Assembly (NCBI RefSeq): GCF_019511525.1
Contig: NZ_JAEUAT010000017.1
Coordinates: 1 to 64,000, forward strand
Direction: 5' to 3'
Origin: Rhizobium cauense
GTDB taxonomy: Bacteria; Pseudomonadota; Alphaproteobacteria; Rhizobiales; Rhizobiaceae
DNA length: 64,000 nt
Below the pieces are notes generated by a model that saw only the letters and a program-made list of their open reading frames with translations, did not search any database and was not told the DNA's origin. The stretch's first letter is position 1. Every line of letters begins with the position of its first letter. A program made the translations under genes and the position numbers. Below, piece after piece: positions 61,039 to 64,000 of the stretch.

Positions 61039-61680
61039 ATGAACGATACTGAGCCAGCCTCATTCAATCGCCGTGCAATGGACTGGCCGGCAGACAATGG
61101 GTTAGCTTTATTTCTCTGTTGGGGCGACGGACAAATGGATGAAGCGTTAGAGCGTTTTAAAGAACCGGCAGGCCACCAGCTCCAAGGCCTTCATGTCTTT
61201 GCGGATGGTTGCTACGACCCTGTCTCCGGGCACGGGGGCTGGGGCTTTGTCGCCTATCTTGACGGTGTTGAGCATGCATTCGACTTCGACGGTTCGTCAA
61301 ACAGCACAAACAACACGATGGAGTTGCTAAGTCTGTTCAACGCCATTGGCTGGATCAATCGCGAGAGCGTTGGCGGACCGGCAACAATATGGCTGGACTC
61401 AGTCTACGCAGTGAACGGCTGCAATATCTGGAGGCCTATCTGGCGGAACAACGGATGGCGAAAGGTGCGCGCAAATCCCAAGGCTAGAAATCGAAAAATT
61501 GCCGATGCTGAACTTTGGCGAAACGTTGATCGTGAGCTTCTAGAAAGCCGGCTGATCACGATTGCCTGGTGCAAGGGGCATTCAGGAATTTATGGCAATG
61601 AACGGGCGGACGCGCTCGCAGATCTAGGCCGCCTCTCCCTGCGCGCCAACGGCGACACAAAGAAGCTGCGAAACTATTGA
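61039..61680 (+). CDS. Ribonuclease HI-like protein with N-terminal extension
   Basis: A 213-residue protein whose residues 50-200 form an RNase H fold. The catalytic residues are in place: Asp56 in HVFADGCYD, Glu95 in NNTMELLSL, Asp120 in IWLDSVYAV and Asp191 in NERADALAD, with His181 in CKGHSGIYGN. RNase H cleaves RNA in RNA-DNA hybrids. The first 48 residues are not part of the fold; starts at 61078 (ATG) or later would shorten them. Compared with the classical housekeeping enzyme it has WRPIWRNNGWRKVRANPKARNRKI in place of the basic handle. It may be a second RNase H of the genome. Confidence 0.88.
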   Translation: MNDTEPASFNRRAMDWPADNGLALFLCWGDGQMDEALERFKEPAGHQLQGLHVFADGCYDPVSGHGGWGFVAYLDGVEHAFDFDGSSNSTNNTMELLSLFNAIGWINRESVGGPATIWLDSVYAVNGCNIWRPIWRNNGWRKVRANPKARNRKIADAELWRNVDRELLESRLITIAWCKGHSGIYGNERADALADLGRLSLRANGDTKKLRNY

Positions 61681-61720
61681 CGGCCACCACCCTAACGGAG
61701 TGTACCGTGGCCCCGCGGCA

Positions 61721-62785
61721 CTAGTCTGGCGTCCGCTCCCAATACCAGGCTACGTACATGTTTTTCTTATCGTGCCGGCGGTCTTTCAGAAATGCGCGCA
61801 CGGATCGCACTTCTGCCTTTTCGCCAGCGAACCAGATGAACGTATCCTCATTCAAGCCGGCAATCGCCTTCTTCGCTTCGTCTGCCAGGACAGCGCTCGC
61901 GCCCACGGGATATGAGCGACGATGCAACCAGCGAACACTGATCGAGCCTTCCGAAAACAGAAACTGTTCCTCCGCTCCATCTAGGACTTCTATGATCGCC
62001 TGCAAATTCGTCCCGGCAGGAACCTCCGCGGCAATGCGGGCAATGGCGGGAAGCGCCGTCTCGTCGCCGACCAGGAGGATCGACTGCGCGATCGGCAGAC
62101 TGCCACCGCCCGGTCCCAATAAGGCGACCCTTTGTCCGGGCTGAGCGTCCCTAGCAAAGTCCGCCCCTGGTGTTTTGACACCTGGGGCTGGATGCTGCAG
62201 GAAATCGATCGAGACTTCCCCTCTGTCGACGTCGAAAGCGCGAATCGTATAGACCCGAACCAGCAGCTCGTCGTCTCCCTCCGGCCAGGCCACCCGGCCA
62301 TCGGGACGTACCCCTGGCCAGATCGGCGCTCGGCCCTTGGGTGGTACGAGCAACCGGACGTGCATGTCGCCGCCGATGAACGGCGCCAACTCGGCGCAAT
62401 GAAATACCACCCGGCGCATGTTAGGTGTCACGTCCTCGCAGCGCAGAACCGTCGCCTCATGAATGTTCGGCAGTAGGGCGAGCGAAGCGGGTTCCGACCA
62501 AGTTAGCTCAAGAGGATCCTCGCCTGCAAAGTAGAAGAGGTGTTCAGCGACTATCGTGCGGCTTATCTGCAATGCCCGCTCGGTTGGGCACGCAAGCTCG
62601 ATCATCAGTTTATGATCCTGTGCGAAAATGGTCGCGGTTCCCCCTTCGCTCGTCAGGACGGCGCCATTCCCACTTCGCTGAACCTCAGCGTGCTCCACAA
62701 AGTGCTCGCAGATCTCACCGAGCATGGCTAAGGCGTCGGTAGCAACCGCGATGCCGGTAAGCTTGAATTCCAAAGCAGTTGTCAT
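61721..62785 (-). CDS. Siderophore-interacting protein with N-terminal DUF2218 domain
   Basis: A 354-residue protein with AGGAG before the ATG. Residues 1-95 match DUF2218 (FVEHAEVQRSGNGAVLTSEGG). Residues 110-350 are a flavin reductase fold of the SIP type: LLVRVYTIRAFD contains the R-x-Y-T FAD-binding motif, LLGPGGG the phosphate-binding loop, ILLVGDETALPAIARIAAEV the NAD(P)H region and YVAWYWERTPD the family C-terminus (Y-W-R/E-x-G). SIPs reduce ferric siderophores in the cytoplasm to release iron. It lies 8 bases downstream of the siderophore ABC ATPase, in one operon. Confidence 0.92.
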   Translation of the reverse strand: MTTALEFKLTGIAVATDALAMLGEICEHFVEHAEVQRSGNGAVLTSEGGTATIFAQDHKLMIELACPTERALQISRTIVAEHLFYFAGEDPLELTWSEPASLALLPNIHEATVLRCEDVTPNMRRVVFHCAELAPFIGGDMHVRLLVPPKGRAPIWPGVRPDGRVAWPEGDDELLVRVYTIRAFDVDRGEVSIDFLQHPAPGVKTPGADFARDAQPGQRVALLGPGGGSLPIAQSILLVGDETALPAIARIAAEVPAGTNLQAIIEVLDGAEEQFLFSEGSISVRWLHRRSYPVGASAVLADEAKKAIAGLNEDTFIWFAGEKAEVRSVRAFLKDRRHDKKNMYVAWYWERTPD

Positions 62786-62793
62786 CGGTACTC

Positions 62794-63621
62794 CTATCGA
62801 AACATGCCGTCCTCAGCATTCGCAGTCGCGATGCGGTGGCGACCAATTGGCAGCATGATTGGTCGCCCAGAAGTCGGGTCGGTTATAATGCGGCTCTCCA
62901 GCCCGAAAACATCCAGCACATTGTCTTCTGTCAGGACGTCTTCCGGCGCACCGCAGACGTGGATGCGCCCTTCCCGCATAGCGACAAGAAAGTCCGCATA
63001 ACGTGCCGCGAGATTTAGATCATGCAGCACCATGACGACCGTCGTGGCTCGCGAATGGTTGAGATCACTAAGGAGGTCCAGGACCTCAACCTGGTGACTG
63101 ATGTCCAGGAAAGTTGTTGGTTCGTCGAGCAGGAGAATATCCGTCTCCTGAGCCAGCGCCATGGCGATCCAGACGCGTTGCCTCTGCCCCCCCGAAAGCT
63201 CGTCGACCGACCGTTCGGCAAGTTCCGTGGTTTTCGTCGCTGAAAGCGCGCGGTCAACGGCTTCATCATCCTTGCGCGTCCAGCGTGAGAAGAGGCGTTG
63301 GTGCGGATGCCGACCTCGGCTGACCAGATCGGCAACAGTGATCCCTTCAGGAGCAACAGGTGACTGCGGCAATAGCCCCAACGTCCGGGCGAGCTCTCTG
63401 GAGGGCGTATTATGAACCGACCGGCCATCGAGGACGACGTGTCCCTGTCGGGGCGCCAACAGCCGGGACATGGCACGCAGTAACGTCGACTTTCCGCAAG
63501 CATTCGCTCCGACGATGGCTGTTATTTTGCCCGGTGGAACGGCAAGGTCGAGCCCGTGGAGAATATCGGTCTCACCGTAGCCGGCACGCAGCGCCGTTGC
63601 TGTAAGGGTATGGACGGTCAC
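62794..63621 (-). CDS. Iron-siderophore ABC transporter ATP-binding protein (FecE/FepC type)
   Basis: A 275-residue ATPase from the GTG at 63621, overlapping the permease stop by 4 bases. Walker A GANACGKST, signature LSGGQRQRVWIAMALAQ, Walker B ILLLDEPTTFLDISHQ and VLHDLNLAARYAD identify the FecE/FepC/FhuC group that takes up ferric siderophores, haem or vitamin B12. Its place between the FecCD-type permease and the SIP fixes the iron-siderophore function with good confidence. Confidence 0.93.
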   Translation of the reverse strand: MTVHTLTATALRAGYGETDILHGLDLAVPPGKITAIVGANACGKSTLLRAMSRLLAPRQGHVVLDGRSVHNTPSRELARTLGLLPQSPVAPEGITVADLVSRGRHPHQRLFSRWTRKDDEAVDRALSATKTTELAERSVDELSGGQRQRVWIAMALAQETDILLLDEPTTFLDISHQVEVLDLLSDLNHSRATTVVMVLHDLNLAARYADFLVAMREGRIHVCGAPEDVLTEDNVLDVFGLESRIITDPTSGRPIMLPIGRHRIATANAEDGMFR

Positions 63622-64000
63622 GACGAGCCTCCGATCCTGTTGGCGCGCACGATGAGAACAATGAGGTAGGGAGCTCCCAGTACGCCGGTCACGATACCGA
63701 CGGGATAACGACCCGGCAGAAGAAACTGCCCTGCATAGTCGCCCGCAAGGACCAGCACGGCCCCGATCAGTGCAGCAGCAATCAGGACCGGTCCATTGCT
63801 CCCGACGATGCGAGCCGCAATCGGTCCGGAGAGGAAGGCCACGAAGGCAATCGGACCCGTGACCGCGGTTGCCGAAGCGATCATGCCGACAGCCGCAACG
63901 ATGATGATGACACGGGTGCGGGATACGCTGACACCGAGAGCCGCGGCGGTAGCATCCCCCAGGCGCAATGCCTCTAGATCACGCGCGCGGCTGAGCAAAA
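63618..64000 (-). CDS. Iron-siderophore ABC transporter permease (FecD/FepG type), partial at right edge
   Basis: The C-terminal 126 or so residues of a FecCD-family permease; the frame is open to the window edge, so the N-terminus is missing. LEALRLGDATAAALGVSVSRTRVIIIV is the cytoplasmic coupling-loop region with the conserved L-G-x-x-x-A-x-x-L-G motif, and AFVAFLSGPIAARIVG and FLLPGRYPVGIVTGVLGAPYLIVLIVR are the family C-terminal signature. It overlaps the ATPase gene by 4 bases. The upstream permease and binding protein should lie beyond 64000. Confidence 0.92.
   Translation of the reverse strand, partial: LLSRARDLEALRLGDATAAALGVSVSRTRVIIIVAAVGMIASATAVTGPIAFVAFLSGPIAARIVGSNGPVLIAAALIGAVLVLAGDYAGQFLLPGRYPVGIVTGVLGAPYLIVLIVRANRIGGSS

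Noticed and set aside
1-64000. CRISPR arrays, intact insertion sequences, rRNA or tRNA genes
   Set aside because: Read through for spaced repeats, transposase motifs and conserved RNA segments on both strands; none found.

Overview
The window is high-GC DNA with gene families typical of Rhizobiales (Rhizobiaceae/Phyllobacteriaceae-like): DUF982, several complete ABC sugar and polyamine importers each with its own regulator, an Mrp/Mbh-type antiporter cluster, a GatZ-type tagatose module and a DUF2218-SIP siderophore reductase. I see no rRNA, tRNA, CRISPR array, replication gene or intact transposase. The catabolic content would suit a megaplasmid, chromid or accessory chromosomal region, but nothing here settles which.

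Layout. 1-3.4 kb: a multi-pass membrane protein with a patatin-like domain (runs off the left edge), a DUF982 protein, a remnant of a class III nucleotide cyclase containing a perfect 23-bp inverted repeat, and a solute-binding lipoprotein. 4-8.9 kb: a FabV/FabMG-like enoyl reductase, a ROK glucokinase-like protein and a divergent GH15 glucoamylase. 8.9-13.6 kb: a gene-poor stretch with small hypothetical genes, an ArsR/AHSA1 pair and a LysR regulator. 13.8-22.2 kb: a six-gene operon (PotD-PotB-PotC-PotA-like transporter, metallo-beta-lactamase-fold hydrolase, aldehyde dehydrogenase) divergent from TetR-SnoaL-like-agmatinase, with two matching inverted repeats between them. 22.5-27.9 kb: a small lipoprotein, then AbgT transporter, M20 peptidase and SLC13 permease. 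28-29.7 kb: a membrane-anchored beta-solenoid-like protein.

30.1-35.7 kb: an Mrp/Mbh-type cation/proton antiporter cluster in the order E-F-MbhD-like-G-B-C-D-D/A-like. The last two reading frames appear to be one long protein split by a single extra base near 33861. 35.8-45.2 kb: an alpha/beta-hydrolase lipoprotein, an RND efflux adaptor and pump, DUF1269, an AI-2E family permease and an AraC regulator. 45.5-53.3 kb: a GH78 alpha-L-rhamnosidase with a complete family-1 sugar importer and a divergent LacI regulator, with a palindromic operator candidate between them. 53.6-60.5 kb: an RbsBAC-like importer, PfkB kinase, GatZ-type protein and LacI regulator, best read as uptake and conversion of D-tagatose or a related ketose to fructose 6-phosphate. 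60.6-64 kb: a His/Pro-rich exported protein, RNase H, and an iron-siderophore utilisation operon that runs off the right edge.

The modules look self-contained: each importer sits with the enzymes for its substrate and a local regulator. The strongest items for follow-up are the split Mrp-like subunit, the TTGAR-N4-TTCAA operator pair, the polyamine/guanidino operon with an unexplained hydrolase, and the FabV-like enzyme outside any fatty-acid gene context.
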